This document shows positions 35,551-45,459 of a stretch of DNA of 64,000 nt, in pieces. The position numbers and the translations under genes are program-made. The stretch is from Pseudooceanicola batsensis HTCC2597 (GTDB taxonomy: Bacteria > Pseudomonadota > Alphaproteobacteria > Rhodobacterales > Rhodobacteraceae). Under the pieces are notes generated by a model. The model made no database searches. It was not told the origin of the DNA and saw nothing but the letters and a program-made list of their open reading frames with translations. The first letter of the stretch is position 1, and each line of letters starts with the position of its first letter. The stretch is taken from positions 3,251,648-3,315,647 of the forward strand of contig NZ_CH724131.1 in the NCBI RefSeq assembly GCF_000152725.1. Direction: 5' to 3'.

Positions 35551-36350
35551 GAGCGGCGGAGGCGCGGCTTGGCGACGCGCTCCTGCAGCTCCGCGACAAG
35601 CTGCGGGTGCGGGCGGTCGGCCTCGATGGCGAGCTTGCGCAGGCGGAAATGCACATGCGCCATCTCTTGGTAATAACTCGTGTAGGCATAGTTCGTCAGG
35701 GCGCCGGCCGCCGCCCCCAGCACCGGGATGGTCTGGGCAGCGAGCTTCTGTCCCAATACGGTGGCGAGGCGTGGCGCGACCCGCGCGATCAGGCCCTGGA
35801 CGGTGGCCCCGGTCAGCGCCACCCGCGAGGTGTAGAAGGCCAGGTCGGTGCCGTCGTCTTCGGCCAGCGGACCGGCGGCGGCGAAGACGCGGATGCAGTC
35901 GAACTGCACCCCGTCGCTTTCGGCGTCGAAGCCGTATTCCGCCGCCACCCCCTGGATCGCCCGCAGAAGCACCGTCGTGGTGATGGGAAGTTCGGCCATT
36001 GCGCTCGGCAGGCCGCCGAAGCCGCCCGCCGCGCCCATCGAGGTGGTGACCGCGAGGTTGACCCAGCCGGGCTGGTCCGCGACGTAGCGGCGCGAGCCCT
36101 GGGCGGCCCGCATCGACGCGGCCAGCGCGGCTTCGGTCGTCTTGTCGAGCCGCTCGCGGATGTCGCGCGGCAGCCGCTTGAGAAGCCCCTCGGCACTGTC
36201 GCCGACGAGGTTCAGGATCTGCAACCCGACGCCGCCGGCCTGGCGGTAGCGCCTGGCCAGGGCATCCAGCTCGGCTTCGACATCCACCGGCTTCTGCGGC
36301 AGGTCGTCGATCACGGTGGCGGATAGGTCTCGGCGGCGGCGGTCTGTCAC
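35547..36350 (-). CDS. EcsC-family protein
   Basis: 267-residue EcsC-like protein. The core has ALARRYRQAGGVGLQILNLVGDSAEGLLKRLP, then two Gly/Ala-rich hydrophobic stretches (VTTSMGAAGGFGGLPSAMAELPITTTVLLRAIQGVAAEYGFD and IPVLGAAAGALTNYAYTSYYQEMAHVHFRLRKL). Function unknown; EcsC of Bacillus is linked to an ABC exporter. The frame has no early ATG, so GTG at 36350 with GAGGA upstream is chosen. The frame is open further upstream only as a shadow of the acetyltransferase gene. Confidence 0.82.
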   Translation of the reverse strand: MTDRRRRDLSATVIDDLPQKPVDVEAELDALARRYRQAGGVGLQILNLVGDSAEGLLKRLPRDIRERLDKTTEAALAASMRAAQGSRRYVADQPGWVNLAVTTSMGAAGGFGGLPSAMAELPITTTVLLRAIQGVAAEYGFDAESDGVQFDCIRVFAAAGPLAEDDGTDLAFYTSRVALTGATVQGLIARVAPRLATVLGQKLAAQTIPVLGAAAGALTNYAYTSYYQEMAHVHFRLRKLAIEADRPHPQLVAELQERVAKPRLRRS

Positions 36351-36397
36351 GGGTCTGTCCTCATCATCCCGATAGATCTGTACCCCGTGCCGCAGGT

Positions 36398-36895
36398 TCA
36401 AGACCCGGCGTCCGGATCGCGGCGCACCACGCCGCGCACGCCGGCCCAGGCCCCGGGCACGAGATCGCGTCCGAGTACCCGTTCGGGGTTGGTCGGCGGC
36501 GGCATCTCGACCCCGTCGAGGCGCGCGAAACCGAAGCGGCCGTAATAGGGGGGATCCCCGACCAGCATGACCCGGGCCCAGCCCGTCATCTGCGCCTTGT
36601 TCAACGACTCGGCGATCAGCAGGGCACCCAGCCCCTCGCCCTGGTGGGTGGGGTGGACGGCCACCGGGCCCAGCAGCAGCGCGCGCTGTCCGCCGATCCG
36701 CACGGGCCAGTACCGGATCGCGCCGCCCACGCTCGCGGTGTCGTCGCGGGCGACGAGGCACAGGGGGGCGACCTTGGCGGCCCCGTCACGCAGCCGGTAG
36801 GACGACAGCGCCTCGCGACCCGGGGCGAAGCACAGGTCGTAGAGCGCCTCGACCTCCCACCAGTCGTCGGCGGTTTCTTCCCGCAGGGCGAACAC
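36398..36895 (-). CDS. GNAT-family N-acetyltransferase
   Basis: 165-residue acetyltransferase with the CoA-binding pattern LGPVAVHPTHQGEGLGALLIAESLNKAQMTGWARVMLVGDPPYYGRFGF, typical of YhbS-like N-acetyltransferases of unknown substrate. GTG at 36895 is chosen because AAGGAGGTCG sits just upstream; an earlier GTG at 36934 has no good ribosome-binding site and would narrow the divergent promoter region to 41 bases. Confidence 0.83.
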   Translation of the reverse strand: MFALREETADDWWEVEALYDLCFAPGREALSSYRLRDGAAKVAPLCLVARDDTASVGGAIRYWPVRIGGQRALLLGPVAVHPTHQGEGLGALLIAESLNKAQMTGWARVMLVGDPPYYGRFGFARLDGVEMPPPTNPERVLGRDLVPGAWAGVRGVVRRDPDAGS

Positions 36896-36975
36896 GCAGC
36901 CGACCTCCTTGTCGCTTTCGGGGTTTTTCGGCACCTAACATGCGGTTATCAGCAGGGCAAACCAAGGAGCGCGCG

Positions 36976-37581
36976 ATGTTTTATCAACCCAAGGATGGTC
37001 ACGGCCTGCCGCACAATCCCTTCAACGCGATTGTCACGCCGCGCCCGATCGGCTGGATCTCGTCGCGGGGCGAGAACGGGTTCGACAATCTGGCGCCGTA
37101 CAGCTTCTTCAACGCCGTGGCCTATGTGCCGCCGCAGGTGATGTTCGCCTCGACCTCTTCGAAGGCGGACCGTGACTTCGGCAAGGATAGCACGGCGAAT
37201 ATCCGGGAAACCGGCGTCTTCTGCGTCAATATCGTCGAATATGCCGCGAAGGACGTGATGAACATCACCTCGTCGGGCTTCGCCGCGGAGGAGGACGAGT
37301 TCGAAAAGGCCGGCATCGAAAAGACCGGCTGCGAGATGATCGCCTGTTCCCGCGTCGCCAACGCCCCCGCCGCGCTGGAATGCCGCCTGACGCAAATCGT
37401 CGACCTGGAAGGCGAGGGAAATCATCTCGTTCTGGGCGAGGTGGTCGGGGTGCACATGCGTGACGACTGCCTGATCGACGGGATCTTCGACGTGACCCGC
37501 TTCCAGCCGCTGACGCGTCTCGGATACCGCGACTATTCCGTGATCCGCGAGGTTTTTTCGCTGGTCCGGCCCGACGACTGA
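36976..37581 (+). CDS. Flavin reductase-like FMN-binding protein
   Basis: 201-residue split-barrel flavoprotein of the flavin-reductase family (PFNAIVTPRPIGWISSRGENGFDNLAPYSFFNAVAYVPPQVMFAS, then GVFCVNIVE and LVLGEVVGVHM). Such proteins bind FMN and act as reductases for monooxygenases or as stand-alone oxidoreductases. ATG at 36976 follows AAGGAG, so the start 12 codons earlier is rejected. No monooxygenase gene lies nearby. Confidence 0.88.
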   Translation: MFYQPKDGHGLPHNPFNAIVTPRPIGWISSRGENGFDNLAPYSFFNAVAYVPPQVMFASTSSKADRDFGKDSTANIRETGVFCVNIVEYAAKDVMNITSSGFAAEEDEFEKAGIEKTGCEMIACSRVANAPAALECRLTQIVDLEGEGNHLVLGEVVGVHMRDDCLIDGIFDVTRFQPLTRLGYRDYSVIREVFSLVRPDD

Positions 37582-37743
37582 TCCGCGGGACCGATGCGGG
37601 CCCTGCAGGCGCCGCCGGTCACGACCCGAAAGATGCGCCGGAGGGCTCTCTGCCGGCAACGCGCTGTCGGTTAACGCAGTTTAAACCTTCCGCGCCAATC
37701 TTGTGCCCAGACAAGAAGACTATCCTGACAAGGGGTATGGGGC

Positions 37744-38493
37744 ATGAGCAGACATCTTTTGGTGACCGGTCACAACCGGGCGGGCAGCACGTTGCTGTAC
37801 GGCATGTTGCAGCGATGTCTGGACGGCTTCAACATCCCCGGGCCCGAGTTCCCGGCGCGGGCGGTCCTGCACATGCCCGGCAACACCTGCTCTCGCCGGT
37901 CCTTCGACATCTTCGATTTCGAAAAGATCGTCGCCGCGGCCGAGGGGCGCAAGCGGCTGGACATGATCGTCATGCTGCGCGACCCGCGCGACATCCTGAC
38001 GAGCTATGACCCGCGCCTGCCCGACGACTACGCCTGTTCCGCCGACAAGAGCTATTTCGTCGCCGCCCAGGGCCGGCCCGAGCAGCTTCTGCCGGGGGTC
38101 CTCCAGACCCATGCGCGGATCAACGAGACCATCGAGGCGGGCCACCTGCCCCAGGGCGTGGTCCTTCTCAAATACGAACACCTGGTCTCGGATCCGGACC
38201 GTGTGCAGAACCTCCTTGCGACCTGCCTCGAGCTGGAGTTCACCGGCAGGTTCGGAGAGGTCCACAAGCACGAGAGGGCGGGCTCGGCCTCAGGCGCTAG
38301 TGACACGCCGGGCCTGACCCGCGAGCGCATCGAGAAATGGCGCGCGCCGCACCACCGCGCGCGGATCATCGACCAGTTCAGCCGCTTTCCCGAGCTGCAC
38401 GAGATCGTCATCGACCTCGGATACGAGCGGGACACGGGCTGGTTCGACCGCCTCGTCGCGGCCGGCGACGACCGCCCGGCGATTCCCGCCTGA
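37744..38493 (+). CDS. Sulfotransferase family protein
   Basis: 249-residue protein with the 5'-phosphosulfate loop HNRAGSTLLYGMLQRCLDGF near the N-terminus and a 3'-phosphate-binding stretch DMIVMLRDPRDILTSYDPRLPDDY. The C-terminal GLTRERIEKWR resembles the sulfotransferase KxGxxGxWK region. It should transfer sulfate from PAPS to an unknown acceptor, possibly a glycan or lipid. It begins 163 bases after the flavin reductase gene and faces the SulP transporter gene. Confidence 0.8.
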   Translation: MSRHLLVTGHNRAGSTLLYGMLQRCLDGFNIPGPEFPARAVLHMPGNTCSRRSFDIFDFEKIVAAAEGRKRLDMIVMLRDPRDILTSYDPRLPDDYACSADKSYFVAAQGRPEQLLPGVLQTHARINETIEAGHLPQGVVLLKYEHLVSDPDRVQNLLATCLELEFTGRFGEVHKHERAGSASGASDTPGLTRERIEKWRAPHHRARIIDQFSRFPELHEIVIDLGYERDTGWFDRLVAAGDDRPAIPA

Positions 38494-38498
38494 AACGA

Positions 38499-38525
38499 CC
38501 GCCCCGGTGTCGCCCGCCGGGGCGG
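38499..38525. terminator. Hairpin between convergent sulfotransferase and SulP genes
   Basis: CCGCCCCGG (38499-38507) pairs perfectly with CCGGGGCGG (38517-38525) around a 9-base loop. It starts 6 bases after the sulfotransferase stop. No T-run follows, so it may be a bidirectional factor-dependent or weak terminator. Confidence 0.45.
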
Positions 38526-38559
38526 CCGACCGATGGCGCTGGGCCTCAGGCCGCCGCGA

Positions 38560-40188
38560 TCAGTGACCGCCGAGGATCCCCGTCCGCACGCCGTAATCCA
38601 CTGCCAGCGCGTATTCCGGGTCGTCCTCGCTGTCGACCATCAGATGGCCGGCCTTGGAGAGCAGACGGTGGCAGTCCCGGCTGAGGTGACGCAGCTGGAT
38701 CCGCTTGCCCGCCGCCTCGTATTTCATCGCCATCGCCTCGATCGCCTGAAGCGCAGACTGGTCCACCACCCGGCTGTCGGCGAAATCCACGATCACCCGC
38801 GCCGGGTCGGCCTTGACGTCGAAAAGTTCGGTGAAGCCTTCGGCCGAGCCGAAGAAGAGCGGACCCTGCACCTGATAGACCTTGGCGCCCTCGGGCGTGA
38901 CATAGGTCTTGGCATGGATGCGGCGCGCGTTGTTCCAGGCATAGGCCAGCGCCGAGACGATGACCCCCACGACCACGGCCACCGCGAGGTCGGCATAGAC
39001 CGTCACCACCGTCACCAGGATGATGACGAAGGCGTCGGTCATCGGCACCTTGGCGAGGATGCGGATCGAGTTCCAGGCAAAGGTCCCGATCACCACCATG
39101 AACATCACGCCGACCAGCGCCGCCAGTGGGATGACCTCGATCAGCGGGGCCGCGAAGAGGATGAAACTGAGCAGGAAGAGCGCGGCCGCCACCGCAGCGA
39201 TCCGCGTCCGTCCGCCCGACTTCACGTTGATCATCGACTGGCCGATCATGGCGCAGCCGCCCATGCCGCCGAAGAACCCGGTGATCACGTTGGCCGCGCC
39301 CTGCGCCACGCATTCCTGGCTGGCCCCGCCGCGCTTGCCAGTCATCTCCCCGACGAGGTTGAGGGTCAGCAGGCTCTCGATCAGGCCGATGGCGGCGAGG
39401 ATCACCGCGTATGGCAGGATGATCTCGAAGGTCTCCCAGGTCAGGGGGACGACGGGGATGTGGAACGGCGGCAGCCCGCCCTCGATCGACGCCAGATCGC
39501 CGACACGCGGCACGTCGAGCCCGAAGGCGATGACCACAGCCGCCGTGATCCCGATCCCGGCCAGCGGCGCAGGGATCACGCGGGTGACGCGCGGCATCAG
39601 CCAGATGATCGCCATGGTCCCGGCGACCAGCGCCAGCATCATCCAGAGCGAGGGCCCGCTCAGCCATTCGCCGCCCCCGGCGCCGTGTCCCGACACCTCG
39701 GCCGTGCCGGGCACCTTGAACTGCGTCAGCTGGGCGAGGAAGATCACGATGGCGAGCCCGTTGACGAAACCCAGCATCACCGGATGCGGCACGAGGCGGA
39801 TGAACTTGCCCCATCGCATCACCCCCGCGATGACCTGCAGGATCCCCATGAGCACGACCGTGGCGAAGAGATATTCGACCCCGTGTTCGGCCACGAGAGA
39901 GACCATGACCACGGCCAGCGCGCCGGTCGCGCCCGAGATCATGCCAGGCCGCCCGCCGATCAGCGCGGTGACGAGGCCCACGAGGAAGGCGGCATAGAGT
40001 CCGACGAGCGGATGCACCCCCGCCACGAAGGCGAAGGCGACGGCCTCGGGCACCAACGCCAGCGCGACGGTCAGGCCGGCCAGGATCTCGATCCGCAGGC
40101 GGCCGGGGGTCAACCGTTCCTCGGGCAGCAGGCGGAGATCGGGCAATGCGAGGCGATTGGCAAAAGCTGCCAGGAGTGAGCGTGTCAT
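38560..40188 (-). CDS. SulP-family anion transporter with STAS domain
   Basis: 542-residue inner-membrane transporter of the SLC26/SulP family with about 12-14 helices and a C-terminal STAS domain (about residues 420-530; VIVDFADSRVVDQSALQAIEAMAMKYEAAGKRIQLRHLS). Sulfate or bicarbonate are the usual substrates. Motifs include AVAFAFVAGVHPLVGLYAAFLVGLVTALIGGRPGMISGATGALAVV and NVITGFFGGMGGCAMIGQSMINVKSGGRTR. ATG at 40188 is preferred to 40233. Confidence 0.92.
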   Translation of the reverse strand: MTRSLLAAFANRLALPDLRLLPEERLTPGRLRIEILAGLTVALALVPEAVAFAFVAGVHPLVGLYAAFLVGLVTALIGGRPGMISGATGALAVVMVSLVAEHGVEYLFATVVLMGILQVIAGVMRWGKFIRLVPHPVMLGFVNGLAIVIFLAQLTQFKVPGTAEVSGHGAGGGEWLSGPSLWMMLALVAGTMAIIWLMPRVTRVIPAPLAGIGITAAVVIAFGLDVPRVGDLASIEGGLPPFHIPVVPLTWETFEIILPYAVILAAIGLIESLLTLNLVGEMTGKRGGASQECVAQGAANVITGFFGGMGGCAMIGQSMINVKSGGRTRIAAVAAALFLLSFILFAAPLIEVIPLAALVGVMFMVVIGTFAWNSIRILAKVPMTDAFVIILVTVVTVYADLAVAVVVGVIVSALAYAWNNARRIHAKTYVTPEGAKVYQVQGPLFFGSAEGFTELFDVKADPARVIVDFADSRVVDQSALQAIEAMAMKYEAAGKRIQLRHLSRDCHRLLSKAGHLMVDSEDDPEYALAVDYGVRTGILGGH

Positions 40189-40303
40189 GCGTGACCTTGA
40201 CGGGGAATGTGATATGCCGTTCCGATAGCGCAAGCGCTGCGTCGCAGCAAGTGCGGTCGGGGTCCGGACGGGCCCGGCCGTTGCATTTGCGGATCATTCC
40301 GGA

Positions 40304-40350
40304 CCGGGGCTCTGCCCCGGACCCCGGGATATTTCCGGACCAAAGAAGGG
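40304..40350 (+). repeat. Intergenic palindromic element, family B
   Basis: CCGGGGC/GCCCCGG hairpin (40304-40310 and 40314-40320), followed by CCCGGGATATTTCCGGACC and AAAGAAGGG. The same layout occurs in inverse orientation at 60687-60747 and in diverged form near 33093. It lies between the divergent SulP and mtnP genes. Confidence 0.65.
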
Positions 40351-40408
40351 TGGGGCGGCCTCTCGCGTGGCAGAGGCGGCGCCCCGGTGAGAGGGAAGGG
40401 CAGCTCGG

Positions 40409-41281
<873 letters not shown>

Positions 41282-41293
41282 GCCGGCCGCGCC

Positions 41294-43537
41294 TCAGCCC
41301 TGGTTGCGCAGGAACTCCATCACCGGGTCGCGCACCGACTGCCGGCCCTCGTCCCGGGCCCTGTCGATCACCTCGCGCAGGGCACGCAGGTCGGTGCGCA
41401 TGAGCAGCGACTTGACCGGCCCGATCGAGGCCGGGCGCATCGACAGCGTGCGCAGGCCCATGGCCGCGAGGCAGATCGCCTCGACCGGGCGGCCCGCATC
41501 CTCGCCGCAGAAGCTGAGCGGCGTTCCCGTTTCGGTGCAGCGGTCCACGATCCCCTGCAGGAAGGTCAGGAACGAGACGTTGAGCGTGTCGTAGCGCCGC
41601 CGGACCCGTTCGTTTTCGCGGTCCGCGGCGAAGAAGAACTGCTTGAGATCGTTGCCGCCGATCGAGAGGAACTGCACCTCTTCGAAGAACCGGCGGGGGG
41701 CGAAGGCCAGCGAGGGCGTCTCGAGCATGGCGCCGACCTCGAGCGGTTCGGGAATTGGATGGCCGAGGATGCGCTCGCGGTCCAGTGCCTTGTCCATCTC
41801 CGCGCAGGCGGCGCGATATTCCTCGTATTGCGCGACGAAGGGAAACATCACCGTCAGCGGCCGGCCGTTCGCCGCGCGGATCAACGCCTGCAGCTGCATC
41901 CGCATGACGCCGGGCTTGTCCAGCCCGACCCGGATCGCCCGCCAGCCGAGCGCCGGGTTCGGTTCCTCGGTCGGCTTCATGTAGGACAGGACCTTGTCGG
42001 ACCCGATGTCGAGCGTGCGGAACACGACCTTGCGCCCTTCGGCGGCATCCATCACGCGCGCGTAGAGCGCCGAGAGTTCCGACCGGCGCGGCATCTGGTT
42101 GCGGATGAGGAACTGCAGCTCGGTCCGGAACAGGCCGACCCCCTCGGCTCCCGAACCGGCGAGCGAGGGCAGGTCGGCCATGAGCCCCGCGTTCATCGCC
42201 AGGTGGAGCCGTTCGCCGCACATGGTGACCGCCGGCAGGTCGCGGATCGAGGCATAGCGCTCCTGCGCCTTGGCCTGCATCGCCATCTTGTCGCGGAAGG
42301 CGGTGATGACGGTTTCCTCGGGCCGCAGATGGGCGAGGCCGGAATCGCCGTCGACGAGGATGTGGTCGCGGTTCAGTGCCTCGGTGGTGATCCTGTCGGC
42401 GTGGATGATCAGGGGGATGGCGAGGGCGCGGGCGACAATGGCGGCATGCGAGCCGACGGAGCCTTCCTCGAGCACGATGCCCTTGAGCGACCGGCCGTAG
42501 TCGAGCAGTTCGGCCGGGCCGATGTTGCGGGCGACGAGGATCGGGTCGGCGGGCATGTCGGCGCCGGTCTCCTTGCCCTGTCCCGAGAGGATGCGCAGCA
42601 GGCGGTTCGACAGGTCGTCGAGGTCGTGCAGACGGCCGCGCAGGTAGGGGTCGGTGATGGACTCCATCCGGGCGCGCGCCTGGGACTGTTCCTTTTCGAC
42701 CGCCGCCTCGGCCGAGAGTCCGCGGGCGATGTCCTCTTCCATCCGGCGCAGCCAGCCCTTGGAATTGGCGAACATCCGGTAGGCCTCGAGGATCTCGAGC
42801 TGTTCCTTGTCGTCGTCCGCGATGCCCAGCACCATCGCGTCGACGGAATCGCGCAGCTGGTCGACGGCCGCGGCCAGCCGTTCGCGTTCGCGGTGCGGAT
42901 CCTCGGCGATGGGGTTGGTGATGACGACGCGCGGTTCGTGCAGCCAGACGTGCCCCTCGGCCGAGCCCTCCTGCGCGGTCGCGCCGCGGAACACCACGGG
43001 CTTGGTGTGCAGGGCCGTCAGCGCGGCGCCCTCTCCGACGAAGGCGCCCAGTTCGGCCATCTCGGCCAGCACCATCGCCACGACCTCGAGTGCGGTGATC
43101 TCGTCCTCGGCATAGCGGCGGGCCACCTTGGACTGGACCACGAGCACGCCGAGTTTCTCGCCTAGACGCTGGATCGGGACGCCGGCGAAGGAGGAATAGA
43201 TCTCCTCGCCCGTCTCGGGCATGTAGCGGAAGCCCGGCTCGCTCGGCGCGTCGGGGGTGTTGATGATCCGTCCGGTCCGGCCGACCCGGCCGACGAGCCC
43301 CTCGCCCAGCCGCATCCGCGTCTGGTGGACGGCTTCGGCCTTGAGCCCTTCGGTCGCGCAGAGTTCGAGCGTGTCGAAATCGCGGAAGAGATAGACCGAG
43401 CAGACCTCGGTCCGCATGGAATCGGCGATCAGATGCGTGATCTTGTCCAGGCGTTCCTGCCCGGCGGCCTCTTCGGCCATGGCGACACGGAGCCGGGCCA
43501 GCATCTGCTGACTGTCGGTCTGGAAATCATCACTCAT
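41294..43537 (-). CDS. ptsP: PEP-protein phosphotransferase PtsP (nitrogen PTS enzyme I)
   Basis: 747-residue EI-Ntr. N-terminal GAF domain (about residues 15-165), then the PTS enzyme I body. The phosphorylated histidine is in EEGSVGSHAAIVARALAIPLI (about residue 364), and the PEP-binding barrel contains GVGLFRTELQFLIRNQMP and LSFCGEDAGRP. It starts the phosphorelay to NPr and PtsN that links carbon, nitrogen and potassium balance. Placed downstream of lysC, a common alphaproteobacterial order, with an SH3-protein gene between them. Confidence 0.95.
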   Translation of the reverse strand: MSDDFQTDSQQMLARLRVAMAEEAAGQERLDKITHLIADSMRTEVCSVYLFRDFDTLELCATEGLKAEAVHQTRMRLGEGLVGRVGRTGRIINTPDAPSEPGFRYMPETGEEIYSSFAGVPIQRLGEKLGVLVVQSKVARRYAEDEITALEVVAMVLAEMAELGAFVGEGAALTALHTKPVVFRGATAQEGSAEGHVWLHEPRVVITNPIAEDPHRERERLAAAVDQLRDSVDAMVLGIADDDKEQLEILEAYRMFANSKGWLRRMEEDIARGLSAEAAVEKEQSQARARMESITDPYLRGRLHDLDDLSNRLLRILSGQGKETGADMPADPILVARNIGPAELLDYGRSLKGIVLEEGSVGSHAAIVARALAIPLIIHADRITTEALNRDHILVDGDSGLAHLRPEETVITAFRDKMAMQAKAQERYASIRDLPAVTMCGERLHLAMNAGLMADLPSLAGSGAEGVGLFRTELQFLIRNQMPRRSELSALYARVMDAAEGRKVVFRTLDIGSDKVLSYMKPTEEPNPALGWRAIRVGLDKPGVMRMQLQALIRAANGRPLTVMFPFVAQYEEYRAACAEMDKALDRERILGHPIPEPLEVGAMLETPSLAFAPRRFFEEVQFLSIGGNDLKQFFFAADRENERVRRRYDTLNVSFLTFLQGIVDRCTETGTPLSFCGEDAGRPVEAICLAAMGLRTLSMRPASIGPVKSLLMRTDLRALREVIDRARDEGRQSVRDPVMEFLRNQG

Positions 43538-43698
43538 GTCGGCGCGGGAATCCCTTCAGCGTCTGCCGGACCCGACTAGACCACAGCAGACGCCAATCGG
43601 AAACGACTTTTCTGTCGCCGATGTCCCGCCGGCGGCCTCGGAGGGCGGTCACGGCCGGCGCCTGCCCGCTGTCTGACCGAACCGGGCCGATCCCGCGA

Positions 43699-44082
43699 TC
43701 AGCCGATGTCGAGCACCCTGACCCAGTTCCGGTGGACCCAGCCCTTGAACCGGTAGGGCAGGGGGCGCGGCGTGGTCGAACAGCCGAAATCGCTGCCGTC
43801 GTCGCGATAGACGACGCCGAACCAGTCGCCCCGCGCCTCGTAGATCGTCAGCCTGTCGCCGTTGTAGACCTCGTCGAGTTTGCGGAAATGCGACCCGGGG
43901 CCGGACCGGACCGAAAGGAACCCGTCGCCATCGGGGTTCAGGCCCTGCACCTGCCCGATCGAGTACCAGGCGGCCTCGCAGTCGCGGTAGGGATTTTCGG
44001 TGATCGGCACGTCGAGGTCGTTGGCGCCGGCCAGCGTGGCGACACCGGCAAGTGCCGAGGCCAGAAGGAAATGTCGCAGCAT
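43699..44082 (-). CDS. Exported SH3-domain protein
   Basis: 127-residue secreted protein with a signal peptide (cleavage near AGA-NDL at residue 20) and one bacterial SH3 domain: FLSVRSGPGSHFRKLDEVYNGDRLTIYEARGDWFGVVYRDD and GWVHRNWVRV. These domains usually bind peptidoglycan or act as sensors. No catalytic domain is present. Lies between lysC and ptsP in the same direction. Confidence 0.85.
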   Translation of the reverse strand: MLRHFLLASALAGVATLAGANDLDVPITENPYRDCEAAWYSIGQVQGLNPDGDGFLSVRSGPGSHFRKLDEVYNGDRLTIYEARGDWFGVVYRDDGSDFGCSTTPRPLPYRFKGWVHRNWVRVLDIG

Positions 44083-44147
44083 CGGAAGACTCCTCGGGTG
44101 TGATTCCCCGGAAGAGTATCACGAGGGTCCGGCGTAGCGCCCCTGCT

Positions 44148-45383
44148 TCAGGCCTTTTCCAGCTCGAACGCGTCGTGCAGGGCCTGGACCGCCAGTTCCA
44201 TGTACTTGCGGTCGATCAGCACCGAGATCTTGATCTCGGAGGTCGCGATCACCTTAATGTTGATGCCCTCGTCCGAGAGCGTCTTGAACATCTGCGCCGC
44301 GACGCCCGACTGCGACCGCATGCCGATGCCGACGGCGGAGACCTTGGCGACATCGGTATCCGCCACCAGATCGTGGAAATTGATGTCGCCCCGGTCCTTT
44401 GCCGCGTTCAGCGCCTTGTCCGCCCGCGCGACCTGATCGACGGGGCAGGAGAAGGTCATGTCGGTCCGCCCCTCTTCCGAGATGTTCTGGACGATCATGT
44501 CCACGTTGATCCCCGCCTCGGCGAGCGGTCCGAAGATCGCGGCGGCGATGCCGGGGCGGTCCGCGACCGAGATCAGCGTCATCTTGGCTTCCTCGCGGGA
44601 ATAGGCGATGCCGGAGACCGGGCGATTTTCCATGATATCCTCCTCGGCACAGACGATGGTGCCGGCTTCATCAGATTGTTCCTCGAAGGACGACAGCACC
44701 CGCAGACGCACGCCGAACCGCATGGCGAGTTCCACGGACCGGGTCTGCAGCACCTTGGCGCCGAGCGAGGCAAGCTCGAGCATCTCCTCGAAGGCGATCC
44801 GGTCGAGCTTGCGCGCCTTGCCGCTGACCCGGGGGTCGGTCGTGTAGACGCCGTCCACGTCGGTGTAGATGTCGCAGCGCTCGGCACCGAAGGCGGCGGC
44901 GAAGGCGACGGCGGTGGTGTCAGAACCGCCACGGCCGAGCGTGGTGATCCGTCCCTCGGGCGAGACGCCCTGGAACCCCGCGACCACGGCCACCTTCATC
45001 CCCTCGGCGAACTTGCCCGCGATGTTCTCGGTAGGGATCTCCTCGATCCGGGCCGAGGAATGGGCGGAGTTGGTCCTGAGCGGCACCTGCCAGCCCTGCC
45101 AGGACCGCGCCGGCACGTCCATTTCCTGCAGCGTCAGCGCCATCAGCCCGGCGGTCACGTTCTCGCCCGACGAGACGACGGCGTCGTATTCGCGCGCGTC
45201 GTAGAATTTAGACGTCTCGCCGACCCAGCCGACGAGTTCGTTGGTCTTGCCCGCCATGGCCGAGACGATGACGATCACGTCATAGCCTTTGGCCACCTCG
45301 ACGCCGACCCGTTTGGCGGCGCGGCGGATGCGGTCCAGCGTGGCGACCGAGGTGCCGCCGAATTTCATCACGAGAACGGGCAT
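44148..45383 (-). CDS. lysC: Aspartate kinase
   Basis: First enzyme of the aspartate family pathway (411 residues). Begins MPVLVMKFGGTSVATLDRIRRAA (the KFGGTSV kinase motif); the kinase domain contains GFQGVSPEGRITTLGRGGSDTTAVAFAAAF. Two C-terminal ACT domains (about residues 265-400; VADRPGIAAAIFGPLAEAGINVDMIVQN) point to feedback control by lysine or threonine. Length is normal for the alpha/beta single-function type. Confidence 0.96.
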   Translation of the reverse strand: MPVLVMKFGGTSVATLDRIRRAAKRVGVEVAKGYDVIVIVSAMAGKTNELVGWVGETSKFYDAREYDAVVSSGENVTAGLMALTLQEMDVPARSWQGWQVPLRTNSAHSSARIEEIPTENIAGKFAEGMKVAVVAGFQGVSPEGRITTLGRGGSDTTAVAFAAAFGAERCDIYTDVDGVYTTDPRVSGKARKLDRIAFEEMLELASLGAKVLQTRSVELAMRFGVRLRVLSSFEEQSDEAGTIVCAEEDIMENRPVSGIAYSREEAKMTLISVADRPGIAAAIFGPLAEAGINVDMIVQNISEEGRTDMTFSCPVDQVARADKALNAAKDRGDINFHDLVADTDVAKVSAVGIGMRSQSGVAAQMFKTLSDEGINIKVIATSEIKISVLIDRKYMELAVQALHDAFELEKA

Positions 45384-45459
45384 GAACTGTCCCTGACCTG
45401 GTTCCGCGGCGGTTTAAGCAGGTGCGGGCAAAAGCGCAATAGGCGCCGGGGACGCGGCG

